The notes: generated from the sequence alone by a model not told the origin. 64,000 bases of DNA from UBA3537 sp965662485 (GCA_965662485.1 CBFIIL010000002.1:1-64000); one strand, 5' to 3'; shown: positions 8,521 through 17,655, numbered from the stretch's first letter. Numbers and translations are program-made.

Positions 8521-9678
8521 TTAATTTTTTTTGCATGCTTTGTACCAGCGTTCGGGAATTATACCCTTTGTTGCTTGCTCGTAATCTTCGTGCATACATG
8601 CTAATAACGAATACTTTTTTTGTTTAGTATCTGTAAATGCTAAAAATGGTGTCTCAATCCACCAACGGCCAGTTTTTAAACTTTTATAAAATACCAACTC
8701 TTGACCCTCAACTAATACAGTGTATTTGTTAAAATCATCTGTATTTTGAAATTGATCATCTTTCTGTCGACAACAATATCCTTCTATAAAATACCAAATC
8801 ATTTGTGCTATAAGCATTGATGTAGCTTCATCATCAGGCGAAGGGTTATATTCGTAAATACCAAATGATGACACTCTGTTACTTATTCCTGCGTAACGTG
8901 CTATGGCGCATATTTCCTTACCATCAAAACCATTTGGAGAGTATTTTTGTTTGACACTTACATCAGAAGATTTAACAGATTTTAAATCAACCGTTACCAA
9001 ATCGGCATCCCGAAGTGCAGGTTCTACAGTTTTTATGTTCTTATTTATATTACCTAAACGATAGTATTCAAAATATAATTTTTCCATTAAGTCTATCTCC
9101 TCTTGGGCGTTGAAATAGGTTTGGTATCCTAATGTGGTATAATTGAATAAATTATAGGGCTTTTCTAAAATAACTTTTCCTATATAGCTTGAGTTTGTAA
9201 TGGGCTTTGATGAATCGCCTAAATCAAAACTTTTGTCAATATTTACAATATTAATCATTGGTCTTATCGTATCATAAGCACGGTAATTTGCATAAGTAAG
9301 GTCTTGACTTCCGCCAATAATTATTGGAATAATTTTTTGCTCAAGCAAGGATTTTATAAGTTGACTTACAGCAAAATAAGTGTCATCTACTGTTGCACCA
9401 TTTTTTAAATCTCCCAAATCTGCAATGTTTGCGCTCCAATTTCCTGGAAACAAAGAATATAGTGATTTTCGGACTTCGTCTAGGCGAAATGTTTCTCCAA
9501 TATCGTCAGTAGCATTTCTGGTTTCGAGGACACCAAAAATTGCAATATTTACATCCTCTAAGTCTGGCATTCTCTGAGAGGTGTGGATTTTTAACTTTCG
9601 TCCAAGCGACTGAAAATGAGACAATTCGATGGACTCGAAAAGGCGATTAGAAACTGGAGAAAGCAAACTAAAATCCAT
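8521..9678 (-). CDS. Arginase/formimidoylglutamase-fold protein with degenerate metal site
   Basis: A 385-residue protein of the ureohydrolase (arginase, agmatinase, formimidoylglutamase) fold, recognisable by IIIGGSQDLTYANY near 119-132 and NIVNIDKSFDLGD near 143-155. Active members need GGDHS, DAHxDxR and SxDxD motifs carrying two His and four Asp metal ligands. Here the GGDHS His is Gln125, the DAHxD motif is D148-K-S150-F-D152 (His replaced by Ser), and the SxDxD motif is T-V-D231-L-K233 (second Asp replaced by Lys). Two Asp of the pair plus D231 remain. A standard dinuclear Mn hydrolase is therefore unlikely. It starts 3 bases after topA ends and precedes gldK; databases often label this type formimidoylglutamase. 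Confidence 0.8.
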   Translation of the reverse strand: MDFSLLSPVSNRLFESIELSHFQSLGRKLKIHTSQRMPDLEDVNIAIFGVLETRNATDDIGETFRLDEVRKSLYSLFPGNWSANIADLGDLKNGATVDDTYFAVSQLIKSLLEQKIIPIIIGGSQDLTYANYRAYDTIRPMINIVNIDKSFDLGDSSKPITNSSYIGKVILEKPYNLFNYTTLGYQTYFNAQEEIDLMEKLYFEYYRLGNINKNIKTVEPALRDADLVTVDLKSVKSSDVSVKQKYSPNGFDGKEICAIARYAGISNRVSSFGIYEYNPSPDDEATSMLIAQMIWYFIEGYCCRQKDDQFQNTDDFNKYTVLVEGQELVFYKSLKTGRWWIETPFLAFTDTKQKKYSLLACMHEDYEQATKGIIPERWYKACKKN

Positions 9679-9681
9679 TGA

Positions 9682-12162
9682 CTATTTCTTTTTTTTTCTA
9701 CTTTTTGATGCTTTTTTGGGGTTGTGTTTTTCTAATAACACTTTAACTTCCTCCAGAGTAAGTTTAGATGCATCAACCGTTTTGGGAAGTTCAATTTTAG
9801 TTTTTCCTTTTATTATGTTATGTCGGCCCCACCGCGCTTTTTCAACACGAATACCTTCATCTTCCCAGTCGTGGACAATTTTGTCAATTTCTTTCTGAAT
9901 CTTATCTTTTATCAAAGTCTCTATATCATCTGAAGAAAGATTATCCCAATCGTATTTTTTGTTGACATTGATGAACATATTATTCCACTTGATAAAAGGA
10001 CCAAACCGCCCCTTTCCTTTTTGAACTGGGAGTCCTTCGTATTCGTAAATTGGTGCATCAGCCTTTTCCTTATCCTTAATGAGTTCTATGGCTTCATCCA
10101 TTTCAACGCTCAGAGGATCCACACCCTTTGGTAGAGAAATGAATTTCTTACCAAACTTGACATAAGGTCCAAACCTACCATTATTGACTAAAACATCTTC
10201 TCCTTCATAAACACCCAGGTCTTTTGGCAGTTTGAACAAATCTAATGCCTGCTCAAAAGTAATTGAGCTCAACTGCAATGTTGGGGGAACACTAGCAAAA
10301 ACTTGCTTTTCTTCCTCATCTACAGTTCCAATTTGTGCCATAGGTCCAAATTTTCCTAAGCGCACACTAAGCTGTCTACCTGAAGCGGGATCTGTTCCAA
10401 GTATTCGTTCTCCAGATTCTCTGTTGGCATTTTCTCGAACATCCTCGACTTGAGAATGAAAATCACCATAAAAAGATTTCATCATTTTGGTCCAATCGGC
10501 ATTTCCAGTGGCTATTGCATCAAAATCCGCCTCCACTTTTGCAGTGAAGTTATAATCTAAAATTGCCTCAAAATGATTGACCAAAAAGTCTGTAACAATC
10601 ATTCCTATGTCAGTTGGAACGAGCTTTCCTTTGTCTGAACCAAAATTCTCGGATAGCGTTTTTTCTTCTAAAACATTGTCTTTGAGTGTCAACAAACGAT
10701 ACTGTCGTTCTTTGCCGTCGACGGTTCCTTTTTCTACATAATTTCTATTTTGAATTGTTGAAATTGTAGGGGCATATGTCGATGGACGACCTATACCTAG
10801 TTCTTCTAATTTTTTAACTAATGAGGCTTCAGTAAATCTATACGGTGGACGAGAAAAACGCTCCGTTGCAACTATATAATTATTGGTCACAGCTTCATTT
10901 ACTGCCATCGCAGGCAGCATTCCTTCTTGCTCAGTATTTTCATCGTCTGTCCCTTCAAGGTAGACTTTTAAAAATCCATCAAATTTAATAACTTCACCGT
11001 TTGCTGTAAATTGTTTGTCGTGATTTGGAGTTACAATTTTAACATTAGTACGCTCCAATTGGGCATCACTCATTTGTGAAGCAATAGCACGCTTCCAAAT
11101 AAGCTCATACAATCGTGCTTGATCACGTTCTAGGTTAACTGAATGCGTCGAAAAATTTGTTGGCCTAATGGCCTCATGGGCTTCTTGCGCGCCTTTAGAT
11201 TTACCTTTAAAATTTCGTGTTTTACTATAATTTTCACCAAATGCAGATACAATTTCTTTGGCGGCTGCATTTCGGGCTTCTTGAGACAAATTTACACTAT
11301 CTGTTCTCATGTAAGTAATCAATCCTGCTTCGTATAAACGTTGCGCCATATTCATGGTTTTGCTTACAGAAAAATATAATTTTCTTGCAGCTTCTTGCTG
11401 GAGTGTTGATGTTGTAAATGGTGGTGCCGGTGATTTTTTTGCCGGTTTTTTGTCTAATGCATCAACGGAAAATGATGCATTTTTGTTGCGATTCAAAAAC
11501 GCATTTGCTTCTTCTTGAGTGTCAAATGGCTTTGGCAATTTGGCTTTAAAAACTTGCCCTTTAGAGGTCGTAAATGCCGCATCAACTTTGAATGATGCTT
11601 TGGGCTGAAATGATTGAATTTCACGCTCACGCTCAACGATTAATCGAACAGAAACAGATTGTACTCTTCCAGCAGAAAGTCCTCCTTTAACCTTGCGCCA
11701 AAGTACAGGTGAAAGTTCGTAACCTACAATTCGGTCTAAAACTCTTCTTGCTTGTTGAGCGTCTACTAAATCATAATCTATACTTCTTGGATTTTGAACT
11801 GCTTTTTCTATAGCAGATTTTGTAATTTCATGAAAAACAATACGTTTTGTTTTGGATTTATCGAGCTTTAGAGTCTCGGCCAAATGCCATGCAATAGCTT
11901 CTCCTTCTCTGTCTTCATCACTTGCAAGCCATACAACTTCTGCTTTTTTTGCTAAATCTTTTAGTTTTTTAACAACTGGTTTTTTGTCTTTTGAAACTTC
12001 ATATTTTGGTTTAAAATCTCCGTCAACATCTATCCCTAGTTCTTTGGAAGGAAGATCGGCAATGTGTCCAAAGCTGGATTCAACTTTGAAATCTTTACCT
12101 AGAAATTTTTCTATTGTTTTTGCCTTTGCAGGCGACTCGACAATTACAAGATTTTTGGCCAT
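9682..12162 (-). CDS. topA: DNA topoisomerase I
   Basis: An 826-residue type IA topoisomerase that relaxes negative supercoils through a 5'-phosphotyrosine link. The N-terminal Toprim domain has VESPAKAKT (Glu9) and the acidic triad in SDEDREGE (about 81-88). The catalytic Tyr is Y284 in LITYMRTDS. The C-terminus carries repeated GRFGPF/GRFGPYVKFG topoisomerase C-terminal repeats and a Lys-rich tail (KKASKSRKKKK) instead of Cys4 zinc fingers, as is usual in this phylum. Length is normal. The arginase-like gene follows after 3 bases, so the two are probably co-transcribed. Confidence 0.97.
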   Translation of the reverse strand: MAKNLVIVESPAKAKTIEKFLGKDFKVESSFGHIADLPSKELGIDVDGDFKPKYEVSKDKKPVVKKLKDLAKKAEVVWLASDEDREGEAIAWHLAETLKLDKSKTKRIVFHEITKSAIEKAVQNPRSIDYDLVDAQQARRVLDRIVGYELSPVLWRKVKGGLSAGRVQSVSVRLIVEREREIQSFQPKASFKVDAAFTTSKGQVFKAKLPKPFDTQEEANAFLNRNKNASFSVDALDKKPAKKSPAPPFTTSTLQQEAARKLYFSVSKTMNMAQRLYEAGLITYMRTDSVNLSQEARNAAAKEIVSAFGENYSKTRNFKGKSKGAQEAHEAIRPTNFSTHSVNLERDQARLYELIWKRAIASQMSDAQLERTNVKIVTPNHDKQFTANGEVIKFDGFLKVYLEGTDDENTEQEGMLPAMAVNEAVTNNYIVATERFSRPPYRFTEASLVKKLEELGIGRPSTYAPTISTIQNRNYVEKGTVDGKERQYRLLTLKDNVLEEKTLSENFGSDKGKLVPTDIGMIVTDFLVNHFEAILDYNFTAKVEADFDAIATGNADWTKMMKSFYGDFHSQVEDVRENANRESGERILGTDPASGRQLSVRLGKFGPMAQIGTVDEEEKQVFASVPPTLQLSSITFEQALDLFKLPKDLGVYEGEDVLVNNGRFGPYVKFGKKFISLPKGVDPLSVEMDEAIELIKDKEKADAPIYEYEGLPVQKGKGRFGPFIKWNNMFINVNKKYDWDNLSSDDIETLIKDKIQKEIDKIVHDWEDEGIRVEKARWGRHNIIKGKTKIELPKTVDASKLTLEEVKVLLEKHNPKKASKSRKKKK

Positions 12163-12182
12163 AAATTAATTTATTGAAGGAA

Positions 12183-12190
12183 CAAATGTA
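12183..12190 (-). promoter_or_regulatory. -7 promoter box of topA
   Basis: On the minus strand TACATTTG is a perfect TAnnTTTG match about 20 bases upstream of the topA ATG. No good TTG box is visible 19-21 bases further upstream. Confidence 0.5.
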
Positions 12191-12243
12191 GTCGAATTTT
12201 TCAATTTTGTTTTTTAATTTTTTCCCAAAATTCGTTTTTTATT

Positions 12244-12268
12244 AAAAAAAACACTTTAGTAAAGTTTA
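12244..12268 (-). terminator. Weak terminator-like hairpin before topA
   Basis: Read on the minus strand, ACTTT-ACT-AAAGT is followed by G and a run of eight T. The stem is only five pairs and AT-rich. It sits between the upstream membrane-protein gene and topA, where a terminator would separate the two transcripts. Confidence 0.35.
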
Positions 12269-12303
12269 AAAATATCCAATCTAACTATATGTAAATCAAT
12301 GAT

Positions 12304-13065
12304 TTATAATTGATTCTCTAGACTCTCAAAAGAAATAATTTTTTTGTACAAAACATAAATTGGCATTTGCAAAAAGCAACTAAAAAACAACGCTCCTAGT
12401 CCACAAGTTAACATAATTAGGACATATAAACTGATAATATTGAGGAATGTAATTGCAAAGGTGATTCCCCATTTTTTGTGCCCTAGTGCAAATGAGCTTT
12501 TTAGAACATCTAAAATGGATAGTTCTGAGTTAAATACATAAAATGGTGTGACAAACATGAGCGGAATCATGACATAAAAAATTGGAAACACACACATAAG
12601 AACAGCCAAAATTGCAACTCCAAAGTTGGCCAAAACCAACAGAAGTGATTTTGTGAATTTTCCATCTCTAAAAAAATAAAAAAAATCTGAAAATAAAAAA
12701 CCTTGTCCCATATCCATTTTTGCTATAATCCTAAAAAAACCAAAGGATATTAGCGATGATATGATTCCAACAACAATGGTTACCAAATAATATATAACGA
12801 GAACCGAGCCATGTTGTTGGGTCATGGCGTCATCGAACAATATACTTTGAATATTGTACTGAGAATTAGAATCAATTCCTGAGTCTTGAAACATACTAAA
12901 ATTCAAAAACATAAGCGGTAAACTTAGCCCAATTGACAACAACTGAAGAATAAATCCTTGTAGCCAAACTTTTTTAAATACTAGAACAGATTCATTAAAC
13001 AAATCACCAAAATCAATTTTTGGTGCTTCAGCAACTTTTTTTGAAATACAATTTAGTGATGACAT
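12304..13065 (-). CDS. Unrecognised integral membrane protein
   Basis: A 253-residue protein that I do not recognise as a named family. It has a short hydrophilic N-terminus ending near residue 30, then about five or six hydrophobic stretches (roughly 36-58, 82-108, 130-155, 157-170, 190-230), so it is an inner-membrane protein. The middle segments, with GFFRIIAKMDMGQG and SSFALGHKKWGIT, resemble the repeated amphipathic-plus-membrane units of glycerophosphodiesterase-type membrane domains, which is only a suggestion. It is divergent from miaB. Confidence 0.75.
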   Translation of the reverse strand: MSSLNCISKKVAEAPKIDFGDLFNESVLVFKKVWLQGFILQLLSIGLSLPLMFLNFSMFQDSGIDSNSQYNIQSILFDDAMTQQHGSVLVIYYLVTIVVGIISSLISFGFFRIIAKMDMGQGFLFSDFFYFFRDGKFTKSLLLVLANFGVAILAVLMCVFPIFYVMIPLMFVTPFYVFNSELSILDVLKSSFALGHKKWGITFAITFLNIISLYVLIMLTCGLGALFFSCFLQMPIYVLYKKIISFESLENQL

Positions 13066-13132
13066 TGGTTTGGTTTTATATTATCAAATTAAAACTAAAT
13101 TTATATTAAAAGAGCAATAGAAAACATGACAC

Positions 13133-13165
13133 TTTGTCATAAAAAAGAAAAATATTGTATCTTTG
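13133..13165 (+). promoter_or_regulatory. Promoter of the miaB-sigma54-lptE operon
   Basis: TTTG at 13133-13136 and TATCTTTG at 13158-13165 are separated by 21 bases, a full match to the Bacteroidota -33/-7 promoter. It lies inside the longest open frame of miaB, so it rules out the upstream ATG at 13126 and supports the start at 13201. Confidence 0.8.
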
Positions 13166-13200
13166 CACACTTATTGTTCCAGATAGAGACAAATATAGAT

Positions 13201-14646
13201 ATGGAAAAAGTTATTGACGAAAACAAACAAGGTGCATCGCTAGAATTGGCTTCAGTACAAGGGAATAGCAAAAAGTTATTCATCGAAAGCTACGGCTGTC
13301 AAATGAATTTTAGCGATAGTGAGATTGTAGCTTCAATCCTTCAAAAAGAGGGATTCAATACCACATCTCGACTTGAAGATGCTGATTTGGTATTGGTCAA
13401 TACTTGCTCAATAAGAGATAAAGCGGAACAAACCGTTAGGAAACGTCTAGAAAAATATAATGCTGTTAAACGTCAAAATCCAAAAATGAAAGTTGGAGTT
13501 CTTGGGTGTATGGCAGAACGTTTGAAGAGTAAATTTTTAGAAGAAGAAAAAATAGTTGACCTCGTGGTTGGTCCAGATGCCTACAAAGACTTACCAAACC
13601 TCATTGCAGAAGTAGAAGAAGGTCGAAATGCAGTAAATGTCATCTTATCCAAAGAAGAAACATACGGCGATATTGCTCCAGTTCGATTGAATTCCAATGG
13701 TGTTTCTGCGCTTGTATCTATCACTAGGGGTTGCGACAATATGTGTACATTTTGCGTCGTCCCATTTACAAGAGGCCGTGAACGAAGTAGAGACCCAAAA
13801 AGTATTATTGATGAAATCAATGATTTAGCTCAAAGAGGGTTCAAAGAAGTTACTTTGCTTGGCCAAAATGTCGATAGTTTTCTGTGGTATGGAGGCGGAA
13901 TGAAAAAAGACTTTGCTAAAGCTTCGGATTTGCAAAAAGCTACGGCTGTTGATTTTGCAGCTCTACTAGAACTTTGCGCTAAAGCTCAACCGAAAATGCG
14001 TTTTCGCTTTTCGACTTCAAATCCACAAGATATGTCTTTGGATGTCATTAAAACAATGGCTAAATACGATAATATTTGCAACTATATTCACTTGCCAGTT
14101 CAGAGTGGCAGTAATACCATACTGAAAGCGATGAATCGCCAGCACACTCGCGAAGAATATTTTGAGTTGATTGATAATATCAAAACACTATTACCAGACT
14201 GTACAATTTCTCATGACATCATCTGTGGCTTTCCAACAGAAACAGAAGAGGACCATAAAGACACATTAAGTCTTATGGAATATGTAAAGTATAGTTTTGG
14301 TTACATGTTTTCCTATTCTGAGCGCCCAGGCACACTAGCTGAACGCAAAATGGAGGATAATGTTCCTGAAGAAATCAAGAAAAGACGTCTTAGTGAAGTT
14401 GTAGAACTGCAACAAAAACACAGCTTGTATAGAAGTCAAGAATTTTTAAATCAAGTAACAGAAGTTCTTATTGAGAAAACATCCAAAAAATCTGACGCTG
14501 AGTGGTCGGGTAGAAATCCACAAAACACAACGGTTGTTTTTCCAAAAGAAAACTACAAAGTAGGTGATTTTGTTATGGTAAAAATTGAAGATTGTACCAG
14601 TGCTACCCTGAAAGGAAAAGCTATTGGATATTCAAAAAACATGTAA
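13201..14646 (+). CDS. miaB: tRNA-2-methylthio-N6-dimethylallyladenosine synthase MiaB
   Basis: A 481-residue radical SAM methylthiotransferase that adds the 2-methylthio group to i6A37 in tRNAs reading UNN codons. Three Cys of the N-terminal auxiliary cluster are in ESYGCQMN, NTCSIRD and LGCMAER; the radical SAM CxxxCxxC is in RGCDNMCTFC; a TRAM RNA-binding domain ends the protein. The open frame extends back to 13126, but a good promoter lies inside that extension, so I choose ATG 13201 (MEKVIDENKQG). First gene of a plus-strand unit leading into the sigma-54 activator 3 bases later. Confidence 0.96.
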   Translation: MEKVIDENKQGASLELASVQGNSKKLFIESYGCQMNFSDSEIVASILQKEGFNTTSRLEDADLVLVNTCSIRDKAEQTVRKRLEKYNAVKRQNPKMKVGVLGCMAERLKSKFLEEEKIVDLVVGPDAYKDLPNLIAEVEEGRNAVNVILSKEETYGDIAPVRLNSNGVSALVSITRGCDNMCTFCVVPFTRGRERSRDPKSIIDEINDLAQRGFKEVTLLGQNVDSFLWYGGGMKKDFAKASDLQKATAVDFAALLELCAKAQPKMRFRFSTSNPQDMSLDVIKTMAKYDNICNYIHLPVQSGSNTILKAMNRQHTREEYFELIDNIKTLLPDCTISHDIICGFPTETEEDHKDTLSLMEYVKYSFGYMFSYSERPGTLAERKMEDNVPEEIKKRRLSEVVELQQKHSLYRSQEFLNQVTEVLIEKTSKKSDAEWSGRNPQNTTVVFPKENYKVGDFVMVKIEDCTSATLKGKAIGYSKNM

Positions 14647-14649
14647 CAT

Positions 14650-15912
14650 ATGGAAACTGTTCAATCTATAAAACAACGCTTTGGGATTATCGGAAACGAC
14701 AAAGGTCTTAATCGCGCTATTGAAAAAGCAATTCAAGTAGCGCCAACAGATATTTCTGTATTGGTTACTGGTGAAAGTGGTGTTGGAAAAGAAGTTGTGC
14801 CAAAAATAATACATCAACTTTCGCATAGAAAACATGGAAAATATATTGCTGTAAACTGTGGTGCAATTCCAGAAGGCACCATTGATAGTGAGCTTTTTGG
14901 ACACGAAAAAGGAGCGTTTACAGGAGCTACACAAACACGGTCGGGATATTTTGAAGTCGCCGATGGGGGTACTATTTTCTTAGATGAAGTTGGCGAACTT
15001 CCTCTTACCACACAAGTCCGCTTATTGCGAGTGCTAGAAAATGGAGAATTTATAAAAGTTGGATCGAGTAAGGTTCAAAAAACAGATGTCCGTATTGTAG
15101 CAGCAACAAATGTCAATATGTTTGAAGCCATCGAAAAAGAAAAATTTCGTGAGGATTTGTATTACCGACTGAGTACCATAGAAATTCCTATTCCTGCGCT
15201 ACGCAAAAGAAAAGATGACATCCATTTGTTATTTAGAAAATTTTCGAGCGATTTCGCATTGAAGTATAAAATGCCAACTATTCGTTTAGACGATAATGCT
15301 GTTCAATTGCTTCAAAACTATCGTTGGTCGGGAAATATTAGGCAATTACGAAATGTTGCCGAACAAATTTCCGTTCTAGAATCCTCAAGAATGATTGATG
15401 CTAACACTCTAAAAACTTACCTTCCAAATTTTGGAAATCAACTTCCAGCAGTCATCAAAAAAGAAAAAAACGAAGGAGATTTTAGCACAGAACGCGAAAT
15501 TTTGTACAAAGTTCTTTTTGATATGAAAAGTGATTTGAATGATCTCAAAAAACTGACAATGGAATTGATGCAAAACGATGATTACAAGGACGTTCAAGAA
15601 AAAAACGAACATTTAATTCAAAAAATATACAGCGATCAATCACCCAGCAATACTTCTCAAAAAGAAGAAGTTTTGGCGCTATCAGGACATAGAACCAATG
15701 AACCTGCAATTGAAATTGTTGATTCAAAAGAAAAATTTGATTTTATTGAAGATGTTGAGGAAGAGGAAGAAACACTATCTTTACATGACAAAGAAATAGA
15801 ATTGATAAAAAAATCTCTAGAGCGGCACAATGGCAAACGAAAACTTGCCGCAGACGAACTTGGAATTTCGGAACGTACACTGTATAGAAAAATAAAGCAA
15901 TATGACTTATAA
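14650..15912 (+). CDS. Sigma-54 interacting transcriptional activator without receiver domain
   Basis: A 420-residue enhancer-binding protein. The AAA+ domain comes first, with Walker A GESGVGKE near 41-48, the sigma-54-contacting loop GAFTGA near 90-95, Walker B GGTIFLDE near 106-113 and the NIRQLRNV region near 227-234. A charged linker (about 270-375) leads to a C-terminal Fis-type helix-turn-helix (RKLAADELGISERTLYRKIK). There is no N-terminal response-regulator or GAF sensor domain, so activity must be set another way, for example by level. It sits directly after miaB and overlaps the next gene by 11 bases. Targets cannot be predicted here. Confidence 0.92.
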   Translation: METVQSIKQRFGIIGNDKGLNRAIEKAIQVAPTDISVLVTGESGVGKEVVPKIIHQLSHRKHGKYIAVNCGAIPEGTIDSELFGHEKGAFTGATQTRSGYFEVADGGTIFLDEVGELPLTTQVRLLRVLENGEFIKVGSSKVQKTDVRIVAATNVNMFEAIEKEKFREDLYYRLSTIEIPIPALRKRKDDIHLLFRKFSSDFALKYKMPTIRLDDNAVQLLQNYRWSGNIRQLRNVAEQISVLESSRMIDANTLKTYLPNFGNQLPAVIKKEKNEGDFSTEREILYKVLFDMKSDLNDLKKLTMELMQNDDYKDVQEKNEHLIQKIYSDQSPSNTSQKEEVLALSGHRTNEPAIEIVDSKEKFDFIEDVEEEEETLSLHDKEIELIKKSLERHNGKRKLAADELGISERTLYRKIKQYDL

Positions 15913-16414
15913 AATGCTACGCACAGTTTTTTTGTTTGGAGTTTTCGCTACATGCGTTGGTTGTGGCGCATATTCATTTACAGGAATTTCAATAGATAGC
16001 AACACCAAAACATTTCAAGTCAATTATTTTCAAAATACAGCCAACTTAATTGAACCTGGAATTGAACGCGATTTTACGCTAGCACTTCAAGATATAATAT
16101 TGAATCAAACCAATTTAGACCTTGTAAAATCTAATGGCGACATTATTTATGAAGGTGAAATTGTAGAATATAGAATTGCTCCAACAACAGCAACCGCCAA
16201 CAATACGGCAGCTCAGAACAGGTTGACAATTTCGGTAAATGTTCGTTTTATCAATACAAATGATGAAGAAGCTGATTTTGAAAAACGATTTTCATTTTTT
16301 TATGATTATTCAGGAAGCGCACAACTTGTTGGGTCCCAAAAAACAACAGCCATTACTGAAATTTACGAACGTTTAACACAAGACATCATAAATGCTTCAC
16401 TAGCTAATTGGTAA
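15902..16414 (+). CDS. lptE: LptE family LPS-assembly lipoprotein
   Basis: A 170-residue lipoprotein: the signal peptide ends in CVGC (Cys21), and the mature part has the family pattern YSFTGISI, FQVNYFQN and IERDFTLALQDII. LptE plugs the outer-membrane LptD barrel and helps insert lipopolysaccharide. The start overlaps the sigma-54 activator by 11 bases; an alternative ATG at 15914, just after that gene's stop, would shorten the signal peptide by four residues and is equally possible. Its place before secG is common in flavobacteria. Confidence 0.9.
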   Translation: MTYKMLRTVFLFGVFATCVGCGAYSFTGISIDSNTKTFQVNYFQNTANLIEPGIERDFTLALQDIILNQTNLDLVKSNGDIIYEGEIVEYRIAPTTATANNTAAQNRLTISVNVRFINTNDEEADFEKRFSFFYDYSGSAQLVGSQKTTAITEIYERLTQDIINASLANW

Positions 16415-16416
16415 TA

Positions 16417-17244
16417 ATGAATACATTGAACTTTACAAAATTATTGCGTTCGCCTTCAAAATTGAAGAAAAAACATCTGGCTTCAATTGAATCACTGATT
16501 AAGGAATTTCCGTATTTTCAATCCGCACACGCATTACATCTAAAAAGTTTAAAATCTATTGATAGTTATAAATACAACAAAGCATTAAAAACCACTGCGG
16601 CCTATACCACAGATCGTAGTATTTTGTTCGACTTTATTACATCTGAAGCATTTCTTCAAAATATTATTTCTGAACAAATAAAAAATAATCACGAAGGTCT
16701 AAAAACACTTGAAGTAACTGACTATCAAGATATTTCAAATCATTCTAAAAGAGAAGAGTCACTGCTTAAAATGGGGATTGATTCTACAGATGAAATTAAT
16801 GAAGGTGATGACTCAAACCCTAAAGCTGCTGAGATATTAAATCTTGGAGCACCATTAGAATTTAATAAAAATGACACACTTTCTTTTGTACAATGGCTAC
16901 AATTGACAAAAGCAAAACCAATTGATCGATCGAAAAACAAGAAAGAAACTTCTTCAAAACAATCAAAAAACTTTGATTTGATTGATGCTTTTATCTCAAA
17001 AAATCCTAAAATAAAGCCTGTAGAAAAAGAAGGAATTATTGAGAACATTGCCGAGCAAAGAACAGAAGAACCAGAACAATTGATGACCGAGACTCTTGCA
17101 CGAATTTATGTAGAACAAAAAAACTACGAAAGAGCCATTCAATCCTACACTATTTTAAGTTTGAAATATCCAGAAAAAAGTGGTTTATTTGCAGTCCAAA
17201 TCAAAGCAATACAGCAATTACAAGAAAAAAATAAAAACTCATGA
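16417..17244 (+). CDS. Helical-repeat (TPR-like) protein of unknown function
   Basis: A 275-residue protein without signal peptide or membrane segment. A helical N-terminal part (FPYFQSAHALHLKSLKS near 24-38) and a C-terminal TPR-like pair (ETLARIYVEQKNYERAIQSYTILSL near 225-249) frame a charged, low-complexity middle. I do not recognise a named family. The open frame reaches back to a TTG at 16408 inside lptE, but the ATG at 16417, directly after the lptE stop, is the likely start. Its stop overlaps the secG start (ATGA), so it is co-translated with secG. Confidence 0.8.
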   Translation: MNTLNFTKLLRSPSKLKKKHLASIESLIKEFPYFQSAHALHLKSLKSIDSYKYNKALKTTAAYTTDRSILFDFITSEAFLQNIISEQIKNNHEGLKTLEVTDYQDISNHSKREESLLKMGIDSTDEINEGDDSNPKAAEILNLGAPLEFNKNDTLSFVQWLQLTKAKPIDRSKNKKETSSKQSKNFDLIDAFISKNPKIKPVEKEGIIENIAEQRTEEPEQLMTETLARIYVEQKNYERAIQSYTILSLKYPEKSGLFAVQIKAIQQLQEKNKNS

Positions 17245-17594
17245 GTACGTTTTCAATATTTTTGGTATTAATAGTCATCGTCGCATTTTTATTAGTCGTA
17301 GTGATTATGGTACAAAACCCAAAGGGTGGAGGTCTATCTTCATCATTTGGCGGTGGCGGTGGCCAGCAACTCGGTGGTGTCAAAAAAACAACAGATTTTT
17401 TGGACAAGAGTACTTGGGCTCTTGCAACTCTGCTTTTGGCACTGATTTTACTTTCAAATGTTGCAATAGGTAGTGGATCTAGTAGCAATCAAGAATCAAA
17501 GGCATTAGATTCAGAAAGTACAACAGTACCAGCTGCTGAAACTCCAGCAGAAAATATCCCTTTGGATGAAGAGTCTAGTGAGGACACAGAATAA
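17241..17594 (+). CDS. secG: Preprotein translocase subunit SecG
   Basis: A 117-residue inner-membrane protein with two transmembrane helices (about 4-24 and 54-74) joined by the Gly-rich cytoplasmic loop characteristic of SecG (QNPKGGGLSSSFGGGGG). SecG assists SecYEA-driven protein export. The C-terminal tail is acidic and longer than in E. coli. Its ATG overlaps the previous stop by four bases. A terminator follows, so it ends the miaB-to-secG unit. Confidence 0.95.
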   Translation: MSTFSIFLVLIVIVAFLLVVVIMVQNPKGGGLSSSFGGGGGQQLGGVKKTTDFLDKSTWALATLLLALILLSNVAIGSGSSSNQESKALDSESTTVPAAETPAENIPLDEESSEDTE

Positions 17595-17614
17595 AATCTG
17601 AAGAAAAAATATTT

Positions 17615-17644
17615 AAAAATGTCAACACTTAGTTGGCATTTTTT
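17615..17644 (+). terminator. Terminator after secG
   Basis: AAAAATG-T-CAAC and GTTG-G-CATTTTTT form a stem (one G-U pair) with a 5-base loop and a trailing T run, 20 bases after the secG stop codon. Confidence 0.75.
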
Positions 17645-17655
17645 GTTACTGAAAG

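Noticed and set aside
13126..13200. N-terminal extension of MiaB from ATG 13126
   Set aside because: A complete promoter lies within it, and the residues do not resemble any MiaB N-terminus.
17631..17650. Possible sigma-54 (-24/-12) promoter in the sequence TTGGCATTTTTTG before groES
   Set aside because: The GG and GC elements are not at the required spacing, and the bases are the right arm and T tract of the secG terminator. A normal TAnnTTTG promoter explains groES.
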